Shown in pieces: positions 1-47,605 of a DNA stretch of 64,000 nt (position 1 is its first letter; each line of letters starts with the position of its first letter). The DNA comes from Eublepharis macularius (Eukaryota; Chordata; Lepidosauria; Squamata; Eublepharidae): NCBI RefSeq assembly GCF_028583425.1, contig NC_072796.1, positions 129,987,464-130,051,463 of the forward strand, read 5' to 3'. A program made the position numbers and the translations under genes. Below the pieces are notes generated by a model. The model was given only the letters and a program-made list of their open reading frames with translations. It did no database searches and was not told the DNA's origin.

Positions 1-780
1 CAAGCACCGAGTCATTACTGACCCATGGGGGGACGTCGCATCACGACGTTTTCTTGGCAGACTTCTTACGGGTGGTTTGTCATTGCCTTCCCCAGTCATC
101 TACACTTTCACAATTAAAAAAAAAAACAGCAAAAGAATCGTTTCTCTGATTAGAGGCAGTTTAAATAATACAAGGTAATAAACTGCTCTCAGGCTCCTAA
201 CCCCTTGTAGGAAAATCGCAAACGTTAACCCAAGCTCCATAGCCTACGGTTGCTGCACTCTGTTCCCTCAGACCGTTCTTGGCTCCAGAGGAGGCCAGTA
301 GCCGTTTCACTCAAGTGGTATCAGAGGAGAATTTAGCCTCTGTCAAATCAATATGTTCTGCTTTCCGTGGATGCTTAACGGCCAGGCGGGCTCTCTTTTA
401 GACACTTGGCTTGCCCCGTTCCTCCCCTCCAGCTCAATTCTCAAATCAGTGTCCTCAATCTATATATATCTACAGTGTCTAAAGGTTGCCCTTGAGAAGT
501 GTTAGGAAACAGCAGCTGATGCAAAATTCAGCAGGCCGTGTCCTAACTGGGACGTGTGCCGCAAGCACATCACACATTCAGAAGCATTTGTGCTGGTTGA
601 GGATTGGCTTTTGTAGTGCAGATCAAGATGTTGGTTTTTAACTCTTTCAAGCCCAAAAGAGCCTGAGCCCAACACAGGGCTCAAGATCTATTAGTTCTAA
701 GAGGCTAATTATTTCTAAGAAGCACGAAGATTAAGACTCAAAGATTAAGACTCAAAGAGCGCTTGCCTCTCCCCAGATTA
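1..780. other. Intronic sequence, nothing recognised
   Basis: This is probably part of a large EFR3A intron, since the first EFR3A exon seen (8837) is internal. I find no exon, RNA gene or clear repeat here, apart from a short tandem copy of the string tcaaagattaagac near 735-760. Confidence 0.4.
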
Positions 781-790
781 TATGTTAAAG

Positions 791-1003
791 GGCCGTTTTT
801 ACACGTCTTACCAGCCGCACAAAATCGTACAAAACTCCCAGAGCGACCGTGTCTTCCTGGCACGGTTTCCCGTCATGACTCTGGTTTGTGGCGCGAATCA
901 TGCCACAAACCGGAGTCATGACAGGAAACCACGCCAGGAAGATGCCGTCATTCCTGGAGTTTTGCGCGATTTTATGCGGCGGGTAAGATGTGTGAAAATG
1001 GCC
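791..1003. repeat. Foldback (long inverted repeat) DNA element
   Basis: Two arms of about 100 bp are near-perfect reverse complements around a short centre at about 895-903. Both ends begin ggccgtttt/aaaatggcc. The 3 bp on each side (aag at 788-790 and 1004-1006) match and may be a target duplication. The ends resemble those of the element at 24834-25035. It is a non-autonomous DNA element with no coding capacity; the small ORFs on both strands are by-products of the palindrome. Confidence 0.6.
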
Positions 1004-1332
1004 AAGGTCCCAACCCACTTCGGCTGCTCACTTCCCCATAGCTCCCTCTGTTAACATATTTTCTGATCAGTGATGCCTGCCAGAGTGGCTGATATCCTTC
1101 ACTTCTCTTCCATGTTATCTTCTCAACAACACTGTGGAGTAGGAGAGATTTTCTGTACCAAAGTCACTCAGCAAGCTTCCATGGAATAGTGCGGATTTAA
1201 ACCTGGGTCCCACATCATGCTGAAACTGGTAGCCCCATTTCCAAACACCTGGCTTTATGCCTGCCACACACAGAGTGTCTTAGTTTCCATTGCAAATAGG
1301 ATGGGGAGGACTGGAATATAGGGTGGGGAGAG

Positions 1333-1745
1333 CAGGGCTCATTTCAAGGGGGAACACGCAGGAACGCAGTTCCGGCAGTTCCCCAAAGAGGTCACATGTC
1401 AGGTGGCCCCGCCCACCTGACTCTCGGCCATTTTGGGCCCGTTTCGGCCTGGATCGGGCCTCTGACAGGTGCTGGATCACTCTCTTGTTCAGCAGTGGCC
1501 CAATCCTGACCATTTTGGGCCCCTTTTGGCCATTTTCAGCCCCTTTTTGCCATTTTGGGCCCAATTTTGGCCCTGAATGGCCAGGATTGGGTCCAAAGCA
1601 GCCAGGATAGGTGACATCAGGGGGTGTGGCATATGCAAATCAGTTATGCTAATGACATATTTCTGACGATGTCAAGGGGTGTGGCATATGCTAATGTGTT
1701 ATGCTAATGAGTTCCTCCAGCTCTTTTTCTACGAAATGACCCCTG
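1333..1745 (+). mobile_element. hAT-type MITE, GC-rich family (copy 1)
   Basis: The ends are CAGGGCTCATTTC and GAAATGACCCCTG, and a perfect 8-bp duplication (ggggagag) flanks the element at 1325-1332 and 1746-1753. The interior is GC-rich with many ggccattttgggccc-like units and ends in tatgctaatg blocks. An 8-bp duplication with CAGGG termini is diagnostic of the hAT superfamily. It has no transposase. Related copies are at 34757, 36984 and 54604. Confidence 0.85.
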
Positions 1746-1906
1746 GGGGAGAGAAATGGAATATCCTGGGCCAGGATATTCCATTCCCCTTTATGCTTTC
1801 ACTGCGACTCCCACTATCCTACTGAAGGCGATGGCCCATTTTGAGGCACCTAGTTTTATTTCCTGATGAGTTAATGCCTGATCGTCTTCGTCCTTCTGTG
1901 CAGCCC

Positions 1907-2063
1907 CACATTGGGACTGCGCAGGCGCAGGCCAGCCGCGGAAAAGATTTTTCTAGCTCTAAGAGATGTGAGGGGGACGTTCGGATCCACCGCGCATGCG
2001 CGCCGGTGTTCCCGCCAATTTTGAATGCATATATATCCGAACGTCCCCGGCATTCCCTCAGTT
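1907..2063 (+). repeat. DIRS-A left inverted terminal repeat
   Basis: It matches the reverse complement of 7474-7630 almost base for base. It is GC-rich with gcgcatgcgcgc-type palindromes and contains a TATA box and a candidate initiator at its inner edge. Confidence 0.9.
2030..2063 (+). promoter_or_regulatory. DIRS-A putative core promoter (TATA plus initiator)
   Basis: TATATAT at 2030-2036 is followed 30 bp later by an initiator-like CCCTCAGTT whose A is at 2060. DIRS-B has TATAGAA at 40111 and the same CCCTCAGTT with its A at 40143. The conserved spacing supports a start site just before the Gag leader. The same motif exists inverted in the right terminal repeat. Confidence 0.5.
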
Positions 2064-2193
2064 CCTTTTTCGCCGCCGTCGAAAGGGTTCTTATTGTCTA
2101 GCGTTCGTTTCCAGCGTCTCTTCGGAGTTTTGGATCGTTTCTTCTGCTGGTCGGTATTTTCCCCTTGTCATCTGTCGGGAGATACCGTTCATT

Positions 2194-4338
2194 ATGTCGC
2201 AGACATCTTTGTTTAAAAAGTGTCATAAATGCGGCACTAAGATGACCCATTCGGACGGCCATGAGCTCTGCCTCATCTGCCTGGGCGAGGGGCATGTTGT
2301 CGAGCGCTGCTCCATTTGTATGTCCTTCACTCCGAAGGCAAGGAGTGATCGGAAGGCCAGGCTCCGTGCCTTCTTGTGGGATGCCAACCTTCTCCCCCCC
2401 AAGCCATCGGGCTCTTCGGGAGATAGGCCGCGCTCCGCCGCTCCGTCACCGGCGCCGTCTCGTAAGTCGCCAGAGCCGCTCCCCTCGGAACCGACGGGGC
2501 AACCCGTTCCGGAGGCCCGACCTGATTCCGGTTCCGGGGATCGTCCTTCGAGCCGGAAGGCCAAGAAGCGTTCCGCGCCCAAGCCGAAGTCCTCCTCCAA
2601 GCCTTCGGTTCCGGAGGCTGTTTCGGAGCCCCCGTCCAAGAAGGCCAAGGCGAAGTCGAGGGCCAAGGGCCGTGCATTGTCCCCAGCTCCGACTGTGCTG
2701 CCTGGTTCTCCGGCCGAACCAGTCCTGATACCCGACGATGTGGTGAGTCTCCACACCCCGTCGCCTCCTTGCACGCCTCCTCCGTCGGTTCCCGAGGAAT
2801 TTATGCCGTTTCCGCCTTTCCCGGAACCGTTCCAATCTTTTGAGCGCTCCCTGCCGTCCGCCCCGGCGCCTTCAGAGGCCTCCGTTCCACTGCCGTCTAC
2901 CTCGTCGGTTCCGATGCCTCTTCGCTGGCCTGCCCCGGTGCCTGCTCCTCTGCCCCCTTGCCAGCCGGTCGCGGGGGTTGGGAACATGACCTCCTGGCAG
3001 GATTTTGTGGCGTGGTTCCAGCAGTCGCTGCCCTTCCTGCAACATCCGTCGGTTCCGATGGTCTCCGTTCCGGCTCAGCCAGTCGGGCTCCCAGCACCCG
3101 CTCCTCCACCTCCGGGCTTGCCTCTGCGACCGCCGGTTCCTGCAACTTATCCGTCGGCCCCGACCGCTCACCGGTCTTCGGTTCCGACGCAAACCTCGCC
3201 GGAGTTTTCGGATTCCGAGGATGATGAAGGTCTGGCGTCACCGTCGGAGTGCTCTTCAGACGCGGCCTCGGATCCTTCCCCGGATGATACCGTGGGTGGG
3301 CCCCGCTCATCGTCCCCGAATGACGATTACAGGCTATTCTCCGAACAAATGGTGCGGATGGCCGCCGCGCTGGAGATAGACGTCTCCTCCACGACCTCCA
3401 AGCCCAAGAGTAAGCTGCTGGAGGCGCTGTATTCCGGGTCCCCCGCGTCGGTGGCGTTTCCCCCTGTGGAGGATTTTGTTGATAACGCTCTCGCGCTCTG
3501 GCAGACGCCGGTGTCCCTGTCCGCGACGGCAAAGAAGGTGGAACGGTACTACCGTTTAAAGCAAGATGATTGCCCGTACCTCTTCAATCACCCGAAACCC
3601 TCGTCGATCGTGGCTGAGGAGGGTCAGGCTCGGTTCCGTTCCGGTTCCTCGTCGGCCCCGGCGGACCGAGAAGGCAGAAAGCTGGATGGCGTGGGCAGGA
3701 AACTCTACTCATCCGCGTCTCTGGGATTCCGTATTGCCAACTTCCAGGCCATAATGGGATCCTATAATCTATTCCTGTGGAAGAGGCTGTCCTCTTACCT
3801 CTCCGACCTCCCGGAGGATCGCCGCCACCTGGTTAAGGCCCTCCAAGCCGAGGCCGTGAAGCTGTCAAAACAGCAAATGACAGCTGGCAAGGACGCCGCC
3901 GACTCTGCAGCGCGAGCGATGGCAACTTCGGTGGTCCTGCGTCGGCACGCCTGGCTCCGGTCCACGGCCCTGCCTCCAGAGAAGAAGGCGAAGGTGGAGG
4001 ACTTCCCGTTCGAGGGGCCCCAGCTCTTCTCGGAGAAGACGGATGAGTCCCTCTCCCTGATGAAGAAGAATCAGCAGACGGCCAAGTCCCTCGGGGTCGC
4101 CCCCTCAGCCCAGTCGTCGGGTCCGAGGTATCGCTATGGTCGGTTCCGATCCTACCAGACCCCTTACCAGCCTTACCAGCAGCGTCAAGGGCGCTTCTTC
4201 TCGGGCCAGTCCTACGGTCACCGATCCTACTCTGCCCAGCAGCGTCACCCTTCCAGGCGCTCCGGCCGGTCCAAGGGCAGGCAACAGCCCTCTTCACCCA
4301 AGCCTTCGACCTCGGCGCAGAAGCCCTCGGTCTTCTGA
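2194..4338 (+). CDS. DIRS-A ORF1, Gag-like protein (714 aa)
   Basis: Structural/nucleic-acid-binding protein of the element. I chose the ATG at 2194 because the following MSQTSLFKKC aligns residue for residue with the DIRS-B start MSDTALFKRC; the frame is open upstream to 1996, but that part lies in the terminal repeat and leader. Residues 10-42 hold Cys/His ligands spaced CX2C-X9-H-X2-CX2C-X4-H-X4-CX2C, including a canonical CCHC knuckle. A long Pro/Ser-rich low-complexity region follows (about 50-400). Then comes a conserved folded region (about 440-640) shared with DIRS-B and perhaps capsid-like. The tail is rich in Arg, Tyr, Gln and Ser. The ORF ends in TGA at 4336-4338, and Pol continues in the same frame. 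Assignment as Gag is by position and knuckle; no other homology was checked. Confidence 0.85.
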   Translation: MSQTSLFKKCHKCGTKMTHSDGHELCLICLGEGHVVERCSICMSFTPKARSDRKARLRAFLWDANLLPPKPSGSSGDRPRSAAPSPAPSRKSPEPLPSEPTGQPVPEARPDSGSGDRPSSRKAKKRSAPKPKSSSKPSVPEAVSEPPSKKAKAKSRAKGRALSPAPTVLPGSPAEPVLIPDDVVSLHTPSPPCTPPPSVPEEFMPFPPFPEPFQSFERSLPSAPAPSEASVPLPSTSSVPMPLRWPAPVPAPLPPCQPVAGVGNMTSWQDFVAWFQQSLPFLQHPSVPMVSVPAQPVGLPAPAPPPPGLPLRPPVPATYPSAPTAHRSSVPTQTSPEFSDSEDDEGLASPSECSSDAASDPSPDDTVGGPRSSSPNDDYRLFSEQMVRMAAALEIDVSSTTSKPKSKLLEALYSGSPASVAFPPVEDFVDNALALWQTPVSLSATAKKVERYYRLKQDDCPYLFNHPKPSSIVAEEGQARFRSGSSSAPADREGRKLDGVGRKLYSSASLGFRIANFQAIMGSYNLFLWKRLSSYLSDLPEDRRHLVKALQAEAVKLSKQQMTAGKDAADSAARAMATSVVLRRHAWLRSTALPPEKKAKVEDFPFEGPQLFSEKTDESLSLMKKNQQTAKSLGVAPSAQSSGPRYRYGRFRSYQTPYQPYQQRQGRFFSGQSYGHRSYSAQQRHPSRRSGRSKGRQQPSSPKPSTSAQKPSVF
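4336..4338 (+). promoter_or_regulatory. Possible Gag-Pol UGA readthrough site, DIRS-A
   Basis: The Gag stop reads TTC TGA CTG CGC. The next frame-1 codons run straight into Pol with no ATG before the reverse transcriptase region, so Pol would need readthrough, reinitiation or splicing. UGA followed by C is the weakest stop class. The arrangement is the same in DIRS-B. This is inference. Confidence 0.4.
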
Positions 4339-6258
4339 CTGCGCCTGAACGCTCCCCCGTTGGCCTCCGAGGGTGCTTCCTCTGCTGCCCAGTTTCTGGA
4401 CAGGCTTCGACCTTTTTTGCCCTGTTGGCAACGTGTTACTTCTGACGCTTGGGTCCTGTCCATTGTGGCCCATGGTTACAAGTTGATGTTTACGGATGCA
4501 CCCCCTCTCTCTCTCCCTCCCCGTTGTTCTCCATGTTGTGATGTTGTGTTACACAATAATGTTATGGAGTTGGTTACCAAAGGTGCTGTCCGGGTGGTCA
4601 ATGTCTCTACTTCCCCATGGGGATTTTATTCCAGATACTTCCTTGTGGATAAGAAGGGTGGAGGTTCCCGGCCTATCTTAGACCTTCGAGGCCTCAATGG
4701 TTATTTGAAGGCTGAGAAGTTTCGCATGCTGACCCTGGCGCGAGTCATGGAACTCCTGGAGGTGGGCGTCTGGCTGGCCATTCTAGACCTGAAGGATGCC
4801 TACTTCCACATTTCTATATTTGAGGGCCACAGGAAATACCTGCGGTTTGTGTATGGGAATTCTGTGTATGAATATACAGTGTTGCCCTTCGGGCTAGCCT
4901 CTGCACCCAGAGTGTTCACAAAGTGCATGGCCACCGTAGTGGCATACCTGCGGTCCCAGGGTTGCTTTATCTACCCGTACCTGGATGACTGGCTCCTGGT
5001 GGGACCCTCGCCTGACTCTCTCCAGGCCCATATTGCCCTCACTTTGTCCGTGCTGGCTAGGCTGGGCTTGGTGGTTAATGGGGATAAGTCTATCCTGACC
5101 CCGGGCATGGCCATTAGGTTTATTGGGGTCCATTTCAATTCCCTGCTGGGTAGAGCCTACCTGCCCCCAGACCGGTTGGCCAGGCTTTCCGCTTTGGCCC
5201 GGCATTTTATGCATTGCCGGTATCAGACTGCCCTTTTGGTTCAGACTCTGTTGGGCCTTATGGCCTCCACCACAGGGGTGGTTTTCTTTGCGCGCCTGCG
5301 TATGAGGCCTCTGCAAAACTGGTTTGTCCGGAGGTACAACCCCCTCACCATGGGTCACCACCAGAGGTTTTCCATCCCCAGGGTGGTGCTGCGCTCTCTG
5401 GCCTGGTGGACTGTCCCTGGGAACCTGTCTGAAGGTTGTCCTTTCGGCCCCTTCCTAGCTGAGGTCACGGTTTATACCGATGCCTCCAACTTGGGATGGG
5501 GAGGGCGCTGTGGACAGCTTTCGGCTCAGGGCATCGGGTCCCCATCTGAGGCATCCATGCATATCAACCTTCTTGAGCTTAGGGCGATCCGTTACTCCCT
5601 CGCTTCTTTTGCAGATGCCATTCGGAACAGGAGGGTTCAGGTCCTGTCGGACAATACCACGGCCTGCTACTACCTCAACAAGCAGGGAGGGACGGTCTCG
5701 CTCAAGCTCTGCAAGGAGGCAACGACTCTATGGAATTGGGCCATGGTCAACAACGTCCTTCCCAGAGCCGTGCACATTGCCGGGGATCTCAACACCTCGG
5801 CGGATGCGCTGAGCAGGGTGTTTTTGCCTCAGCACGAGTGGTCCCTAAACAGGGTTTACCTCGACCAGGTTTTCCGCACATGGGGCACGCCGTTGGTCGA
5901 CCTTTTCGCCACTGCCCGCAACAAACAGGCCCCGCTGTTCTGCTCCCGGGCCGGCATTGGCCGCCACTCCCTAGGGGATGCCTTCCAAATACCTTGGTCC
6001 CCAGGGCTCTTTTATGCCTTCCCGCCCTTCCCGCTCCTGTACAAGGTTCTTTCCAGGGTCAGGGCCTTCCGAACCCACTGTATCCTCGTTGCCCCTCGGT
6101 GGCCTCGCCAGGATTGGTTCCCCCTTTTACTTTCCCTGTCCCAGGGGCGATGCCTCCCCCTGCCTCACGCCCCGGACCTCTTAACCAGGGACGGGGTGTG
6201 GCATCACGATGTGGCTGTACTGAATCTGACTGCCTGGCTTCTGGGCACCCGGGAGTGA
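4339..6258 (+). CDS. DIRS-A ORF2, reverse transcriptase-RNase H-methyltransferase-like
   Basis: The replication polyprotein. Numbering from 4360, the RT core holds LDLKDAYFHI, LPFGLASAPR and the catalytic YLDD box at about 207-210 (YLDDWLLVG). RNase H follows with YTDAS (Asp about 374), the Glu in NLLELRA, the Asp in LSDNTTA, and a final Asp in TSADALSR. The C-terminal part has VDLFATARNK, YAFPPFPLL and VAPRWPRQDWF, matching the position of the methyltransferase-like domain of vertebrate DIRS elements, with AFPP perhaps corresponding to the NPP(Y/F) motif. No in-frame ATG precedes RT: position 4360 is TTG. The ORF is in the same frame as Gag after one UGA, and its last 529 nt overlap the recombinase ORF. 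Confidence 0.9.
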   Translation: MRLNAPPLASEGASSAAQFLDRLRPFLPCWQRVTSDAWVLSIVAHGYKLMFTDAPPLSLPPRCSPCCDVVLHNNVMELVTKGAVRVVNVSTSPWGFYSRYFLVDKKGGGSRPILDLRGLNGYLKAEKFRMLTLARVMELLEVGVWLAILDLKDAYFHISIFEGHRKYLRFVYGNSVYEYTVLPFGLASAPRVFTKCMATVVAYLRSQGCFIYPYLDDWLLVGPSPDSLQAHIALTLSVLARLGLVVNGDKSILTPGMAIRFIGVHFNSLLGRAYLPPDRLARLSALARHFMHCRYQTALLVQTLLGLMASTTGVVFFARLRMRPLQNWFVRRYNPLTMGHHQRFSIPRVVLRSLAWWTVPGNLSEGCPFGPFLAEVTVYTDASNLGWGGRCGQLSAQGIGSPSEASMHINLLELRAIRYSLASFADAIRNRRVQVLSDNTTACYYLNKQGGTVSLKLCKEATTLWNWAMVNNVLPRAVHIAGDLNTSADALSRVFLPQHEWSLNRVYLDQVFRTWGTPLVDLFATARNKQAPLFCSRAGIGRHSLGDAFQIPWSPGLFYAFPPFPLLYKVLSRVRAFRTHCILVAPRWPRQDWFPLLLSLSQGRCLPLPHAPDLLTRDGVWHHDVAVLNLTAWLLGTRE

Positions 6259-7274
6259 GCCTCTCTTCTGGAGTGCTTGGGGTGATCTTGAATGCCCGGA
6301 AACCGTCCACCAGGTTGTCCTATCAGAGGAAGTGGTCACGTTTTTCCCGGTGGTTGGCCCTGAAGGGGGTTTCTCCCTTTAGTTGCCCGCTTCCTGTCAT
6401 CCTGGACTACCTCCTGGAACTCTGCTCCCAGGGCCTTGCGTTTTCCAGTGTTAAGGTCCACATGGCTGCAATCTCTGCCTTCCATGAGCAGATTGATGGG
6501 AAGACAGTTTTTACTCACTGGCTTTCCAAGCAGTTCCTGAAGGGCCTGTTCAAAACCTTCCCTCCTAGGGCCCATCCCATTCCGCAATGGAGTCTCTCCC
6601 TGGTTCTCTCCCGGCTGATGCTCCAGCCCTTTGAGCCTCTATCTTCTTGTCCCCTACCTTTGCTCACTCAGAAGGTGGCTTTCCTGGTAGCAATCACGTC
6701 CTCTAGGCGTGTTGGGGAGCTGTCTGCCCTGCGGTGTGACCCTCCCTTCCTGCAGTTTTTCCCTGGTACTGTCATGCTCCACACTAGCATGGAGTTTCTG
6801 CCCAAGGTAGTCTCAAGGTTTCACCTACAGCAAAAGGTGTTCCTCCCTTCCTTTTTTCCAACACCTTCATCCCCAGGGGAACGAGCACTACACACATTGG
6901 ATGTAAAGCGTGCTTTATTGTTTTATTTGCACCGCACCAAATGTTTCAGGAAGTCTCCTGCCCTGTTTGTGTGTTACTCTGGCCCTCGCAAGGGCTCACC
7001 TGCTTCTGCCCAGTCCATCTCTCGCTGGATTGTGTCTACGATTAAACTTTGCTATCAGCATGCTGGAGTCCAGTGTCCCTTGTTGGTTACCGCTCATTCC
7101 ACTCGAGCGCAAGCTGCTTCTGCTGCCTTCCTGCGAGGAGTGCCGCTCCGGGACGTCTGCCAAGCTGCGACATGGTCCACTGCAGACACTTTCATCAAGC
7201 ACTATTCTGTGGATGTGCATGCACGACGTGACTCGGCTGTGGGCACAGCTGTCCTGCAGTCCTTGTTCAAGTAG
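5730..7274 (+). CDS. DIRS-A ORF3, tyrosine recombinase
   Basis: The integrase of DIRS elements; it inserts the circular DNA by site-specific-type recombination. Catalytic residues are visible: Arg in SRRVGEL (codons at 6705-6710), the H-x-x-R box in AHSTRA (His at 7095-7097), Trp in AATWS, and the nucleophilic Tyr in IKHYSVD (7203-7205). An N-terminal SAM-like region (STRLSYQRKW and AFSSVKVHMAAISAFH) precedes the catalytic domain. The first ATG is at 5730, inside Pol in the -1 frame; the recombinase domain proper begins near 6270, beyond the end of Pol. The true start is uncertain. The ORF stops just before the internal complementary region. Confidence 0.9.
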   Translation: MELGHGQQRPSQSRAHCRGSQHLGGCAEQGVFASARVVPKQGLPRPGFPHMGHAVGRPFRHCPQQTGPAVLLPGRHWPPLPRGCLPNTLVPRALLCLPALPAPVQGSFQGQGLPNPLYPRCPSVASPGLVPPFTFPVPGAMPPPASRPGPLNQGRGVASRCGCTESDCLASGHPGVSLSSGVLGVILNARKPSTRLSYQRKWSRFSRWLALKGVSPFSCPLPVILDYLLELCSQGLAFSSVKVHMAAISAFHEQIDGKTVFTHWLSKQFLKGLFKTFPPRAHPIPQWSLSLVLSRLMLQPFEPLSSCPLPLLTQKVAFLVAITSSRRVGELSALRCDPPFLQFFPGTVMLHTSMEFLPKVVSRFHLQQKVFLPSFFPTPSSPGERALHTLDVKRALLFYLHRTKCFRKSPALFVCYSGPRKGSPASAQSISRWIVSTIKLCYQHAGVQCPLLVTAHSTRAQAASAAFLRGVPLRDVCQAATWSTADTFIKHYSVDVHARRDSAVGTAVLQSLFK

Positions 7275-7314
7275 ACACTCACACCCGCCCCCATTGGTGA
7301 GATGCTAGTTACTC

Positions 7315-7410
7315 TCCCAATGTGGGGCTGCACAGAAGGACGAAGACGATAAACAGGGTTTCTCACCTGTAACTGTTGATCGTCGAGTCTCTTCTGTGCA
7401 GACACACATT
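7315..7410 (+). repeat. DIRS-A internal complementary region
   Basis: 7315-7350 is the exact reverse complement of the left end 1881-1916, and 7351-7410 is the reverse complement of the right end up to 7684. In the DIRS model this region templates the joining of the two ends to make a full-length circle. Confidence 0.9.
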
Positions 7411-7473
7411 CCCTCCCGCCTGCCCCGCTGTGAGTGCTTGGTTTCTTCCATTGTTTCTCCGGCGGCTCAGGTG

Positions 7474-7630
7474 AACTGAGGGAATGCCGGGGACGTTCGG
7501 ATATATATGCATTCAAAATTGGCGGGAACACCGGCGCGCATGCGCGGTGGATCCGAACGTCCCCCTCACATCTCTTAGAGCTAGAAAAATCTTTTCCGCG
7601 GCTGGCCTGCGCCTGCGCAGTCCCAATGTG
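7474..7630 (-). repeat. DIRS-A right inverted terminal repeat
   Basis: Reverse complement of 1907-2063. It carries the same TATA/initiator motif pointing leftward into the element, so antisense transcription is possible. Confidence 0.9.
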
Positions 7631-7959
7631 TGTCTGCACAGAAGAGACTCGACGATCAACAGTTACAGGTGAGAAACCCTGTTTTTGCGGTCGGTCTGGT
7701 GGATGGAGAGTCACATCCTTTCATGATTATGGCTCCAATTCATTTATTGGGATTTTCATCCCAGCCATTCTCCAAGGCACTTACTGTGGCGTACATGGCC
7801 CTCTCTGTTTTATCCTTGCAACAAACCTGTAGGATAGGTTAGGCCAGGGGTCGTTTCATGGGAATGTCTTTCCCTTGAGCTTGCTAGTTAATTGGTGTTG
7901 CTTAAGTTTTTTTTAATAGAAAATTTCTTCTTTCCTCTCTTTTTTCAGTCAGCTTTATG

Positions 7960-8350
7960 TATTGAATTATAGCCCACAACTCTGTTCGGCTCTGGGTTCC
8001 ACCGCAGGAACATATCTCGCCTGTCATAAATGAACTACACTGGCTGCTTATTTCTTTGCAAGTCAAATTCAGGATGCTGGTTAGGACCTTTAAAGCCCTT
8101 CCCAGCCTAAGACTGATATAGCTAAAGGACAGCCTCCTGCCGTTTATCCTTGTGCACCACCTAGAATCCTTAGGCTGCCACCTGCTGGTTCTTCCTGCAT
8201 GAGGCAGCCTGCCAAGCATCAGCCAAAAACCCTGCCTGTCCCACTGTACCTCCTGCTTTGTGGAATGGGATCCCAAAGAACCGAAGGAGGCTGTGTCTTT
8301 GGAAATGCTGCAAGGCAGTTTTATTTGCCAGGGCTTTTAACAGACTGTAG
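7960..8350 (+). repeat. LINE fragment, C-terminal coding end (L2/CR1-like)
   Basis: The string contains the hallmarks of a degraded LINE RT C-terminus (a hydrophobic lead-in, then 'aaaccctgcctgtcccactgta' and 'cctgctttgtggaatgggat'), similar in order to 23987-24300. The frame is broken. Family is tentative. Confidence 0.4.
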
Positions 8351-8410
8351 GCTGCGGACATCTTTTGGAGGGAGAGGGAGTTATCTGGGGTATTGTTTTG
8401 TATGTTTTCA

Positions 8411-8530
8411 TAGAATCATAGGGTTGGAAGGGATCTCTGGGGTCATCTAGTCCAACCCCCTGCACAATATACAGACAGAGCCTCCCAGAGGCGAGGAGGA
8501 AATTAACAAACCCTCTGAGGAGCAATTTTT
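8411..8530 (+). repeat. CR1-type LINE 3' fragment
   Basis: It contains atcatagggttggaaggga and atctagtccaaccccctgca, hallmark strings of amniote CR1 LINEs. Confidence 0.65.
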
Positions 8531-8836
8531 GCTGGCTCTGTAGAGAGGAGAAATCGGCAAATCCGTCCTATCTGTCTTTTAAAACTCAGCTTCCCAGCTA
8601 GCATTGCAACTCCCTTCACATGCGCGTCCTCGTGTAATTGTAGTTTAGCTCTTCGTTTCTGATGGGTGCTTGCAAATACACATGAACAGGTTGCAAACTG
8701 CTGAAAAGTCCAACAATGAATTGGTTGCCCTATCACTAACTCATGAATGAGATTGTGAGAAGAAGCCTCTGACCCAGACTTCTTAGGTGGCATGGAGATG
8801 TTACCTACTTTTTAAATTTCTTACATTAATTTATAG

Positions 8837-46179
<37,343 letters not shown>

Positions 46180-47387
46180 GTGTCCTCTATAGCTGTCTGA
46201 AAGGGATTCGAGTTTGTGGATTTTTCCCATTTAATTTAATTGAGTTTCTGCCCAGAGATAACATTTCCTCATACACCCAAAATTCAGACCCATTTCTTTA
46301 AACCGACCGATCTTTGTTGTTATCTAGTTTTGCATGTTGTATTTTAGTATATTGTTTGTTATAATTTTACATAAATATTTTGTAAAAATCATGATTTTTT
46401 TGTTATATGTTGAATATGTATATTTTTCAAAGTATTTTTTCCTCGTCTAGGTATATTTATAGAGCACAGGTGGCTCTTTGTTCATGTAGATTGATACTTC
46501 TGTGGAATGTATCTCTTCTTTGCAAATGTGCACTAAGAGCTTTTTCTTAGTGACTTCAAGTTTAAGGCCAAATCTACCCTATCGCTGAATTTAGATGGCA
46601 AACTTAACTATGGCTAAGTTATAATGTGCATAAATCTGGTGTGTTGCCAGGCTATGGTCTCTCTCATCCTTTCTTGCACAGGAATATAGTTTAAAACTAA
46701 TTCTAAGCAATGGTATCCTAAACCAAAGTTTAGTCCAGGGTTAGGGCTCAGACAAAGATTGTACATCTTGCTCTGGCCATAAAAGGCAAATAGCCTGCTC
46801 CTGGTGACTTCTGGTTACTTTTGGAACGGGAAAAGAAAGCAGATATAACTCTTCAGACACCACTCAATTTTGCTACTCAAAACTGGTTCTGCCGTGCTTC
46901 ACTATAAGCATTTTAAAGGGGAAATGTGCATGTTTTTAAAGGACATGCCTTTTCTCCTTTAGAATGCTAGTGGCAGAGCGGGGGCGGGGGGGGGCAATGT
47001 CAGAAAGCAAAACCCTTGAAAGGGTTAAACCCCCTTTCTTCTCCCTGCACAGCATTGTGGGAAATTGCTCCTGCAGGCGCATGCAGTTTGCATTTTGTGA
47101 CTGGAACGAGATGCCTGTTCTTCATCTAGTCTGTCTGGGCATTACTGTTTCCCCTTTGGAAATGGAATTAAGTCCACCGAACCTGTAAACGTGCATTCAC
47201 AGGTCACAGATAGCTGGGGTTAGGTCACTTCTGTATGGGACTGATTCATGTTTTGTACTGATCGCCAAAGCAAAAGCGTTCTCAGTGGCAATCACAGGAC
47301 CACACGGAGATGCACTGCATGTTTTATCTTCTTGCCATTTCCTTTTACCACTGTGGGTTTTTTGCTGTAGTCTGTATATTGCTATGG

Positions 47388-47605
47388 TGGTGGAGAGTGC
47401 CATCAAGTCATAGCTGACTTATGGCGACCCCTGGTGGGATTTTCATAGCAAAAGACTGACAGAGGTGCTTTGCCATTGCCTGCCTCTGCGACCCTGGTCT
47501 TCGTTGGAGATCTCCCATCCGATTACTAACCAAAGCCAACCCTGCTTAGCTTCTGGGATCTGGCTAGATTGGGCTTGCGTGGGTATCCAGGTCAGGGCGT
47601 ATATT
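47388..47605 (-). repeat. 5S rRNA-derived SINE (minus)
   Basis: It contains tatggcgacccctggtggg, tctcccatccgattactaac and ccctgcttagcttctgggat, the reverse complement of the 5S-derived family. Confidence 0.7.

Larger units (their letters stand above)
1881..7684 (+). mobile_element. DIRS-A: full-length DIRS-type tyrosine-recombinase retrotransposon
   Basis: About 5.8 kb, with the complete architecture of a DIRS element: inverted terminal repeats (1907-2063 and 7474-7630), an internal complementary region (7315-7410), and three long open frames for Gag, RT-RNase H-methyltransferase-like, and tyrosine recombinase. The ends are set by the internal region: 7315-7350 is the reverse complement of 1881-1916, and 7351-7410 is the reverse complement of the right end up to 7684, so together they reproduce a left-right end junction. 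No frameshift or premature stop interrupts the ORFs, and the inverted repeats look almost identical, both of which suggest a young copy. DIRS elements replicate through a circular intermediate and integrate by recombinase, so no target duplication is expected. It lies in an EFR3A intron in the same orientation. Confidence 0.93.

Noticed and set aside
785..1054. Similar small ORFs on both strands at 782-1054 and 785-1018
   Set aside because: They are the two strands of one palindromic element and read alike for that reason.
7846..7872. Possible extra hAT MITE end (caggggtcgtttcat)
   Set aside because: There is no matching opposite end or target duplication.
1..8836. An earlier EFR3A exon
   Set aside because: No ORF segment resembles the conserved EFR3 region expected before AQYSHHV; it is presumably left of the window.
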